Shown: in pieces, positions 63,315-64,000 of the stretch
Numbering within the stretch: position 1 is the first letter of the stretch
Layout of the letters: each line of letters starts with the position of its first letter
Origin: Paracidovorax avenae ATCC 19860
GTDB lineage: Bacteria; Pseudomonadota; Gammaproteobacteria; Burkholderiales; Burkholderiaceae_C
DNA length: 64,000 nt
Assembly: GCF_000176855.2 (NCBI RefSeq)
Contig: NC_015138.1
Span: 558,001 to 622,000, forward strand
Reading direction: 5' to 3'
Notes under the pieces: generated by a model
Told to the model about the DNA's origin: nothing
Seen by the model: the letters and a program-made list of their open reading frames with translations, nothing else
The model's database searches: none
Made by a program: the position numbers and the translations under genes

Positions 63315-64000
<686 letters not shown>

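Overview
This 64-kb window is GC-rich with tightly packed genes. It looks like a plant-associated betaproteobacterium of the family Comamonadaceae, most likely an Acidovorax/Paracidovorax of the citrulli/avenae type. The reasons are a group-II (Ralstonia/Xanthomonas-type) Hrp type III secretion system (T3SS) with hrpG/hrpX regulators, a trpG-trpD-trpC cluster containing DinB and LysE genes, and a glpR-glpK-glpS glycerol locus. The species is inferred from gene content, not from a search.

Region 1 (1-37 kb) is the Hrp T3SS island. hrpX (cut by the left edge) and hrpG are divergent. A minus-strand operon hrcU-hrcV-hpaP-hrcQ-hrcR-hrcS-hpaA-hpaB carries the export gate, C-ring and export control. 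hrpB7-hrcT leaves divergently from it. Next come two tandem harpin genes, the second carrying a pectate-lyase-like domain, then a leucine-rich-repeat effector candidate on the minus strand, then an operon of two small chaperone-like genes, a 571-aa candidate effector and a small unknown gene. A second long minus-strand operon runs hrcC-hrcD-two small genes-three near-identical 68-aa genes-a 59-aa membrane protein gene-hrpB1-hrpB2-hrcJ-hrpB4-hrcL-hrcN. Divergent from hrcC are a methyltransferase and a lytic transglycosylase. The last T3SS operon encodes a 567-aa translocator/effector candidate, an HrpB1-like protein, a GNAT acetyltransferase and an unknown 270-aa protein.

The island is tied together by PIP/hrpII boxes (TTCGB-N15-TTCGB, the HrpX target). 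Five are perfect and three have one mismatch. Nearly all have a -10-like hexamer 30 or 31 nt downstream, and they often sit back-to-back between divergent operons. One perfect box lies outside the island, in front of a 736-aa XopP/RipH-like effector candidate at 42 kb.

Region 2 (37-64 kb) is mostly chromosomal housekeeping: trpG, dinB-like, lysE-like, trpD, trpC, ung, the effector, ggt, queA; a lower-GC amidase gene coupled to a small membrane-anchored protein gene (possible toxin/immunity pair); an FAH-family enzyme, an AraC regulator and an HD-GYP phosphodiesterase; recG, oxyR, dps, ubiA; a ChbG/GtrA/GT83 surface-sugar cluster; proC; and the glycerol genes glpK, glpR and glpS (cut by the right edge). 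No rRNA, tRNA, insertion sequence or CRISPR array was recognised.
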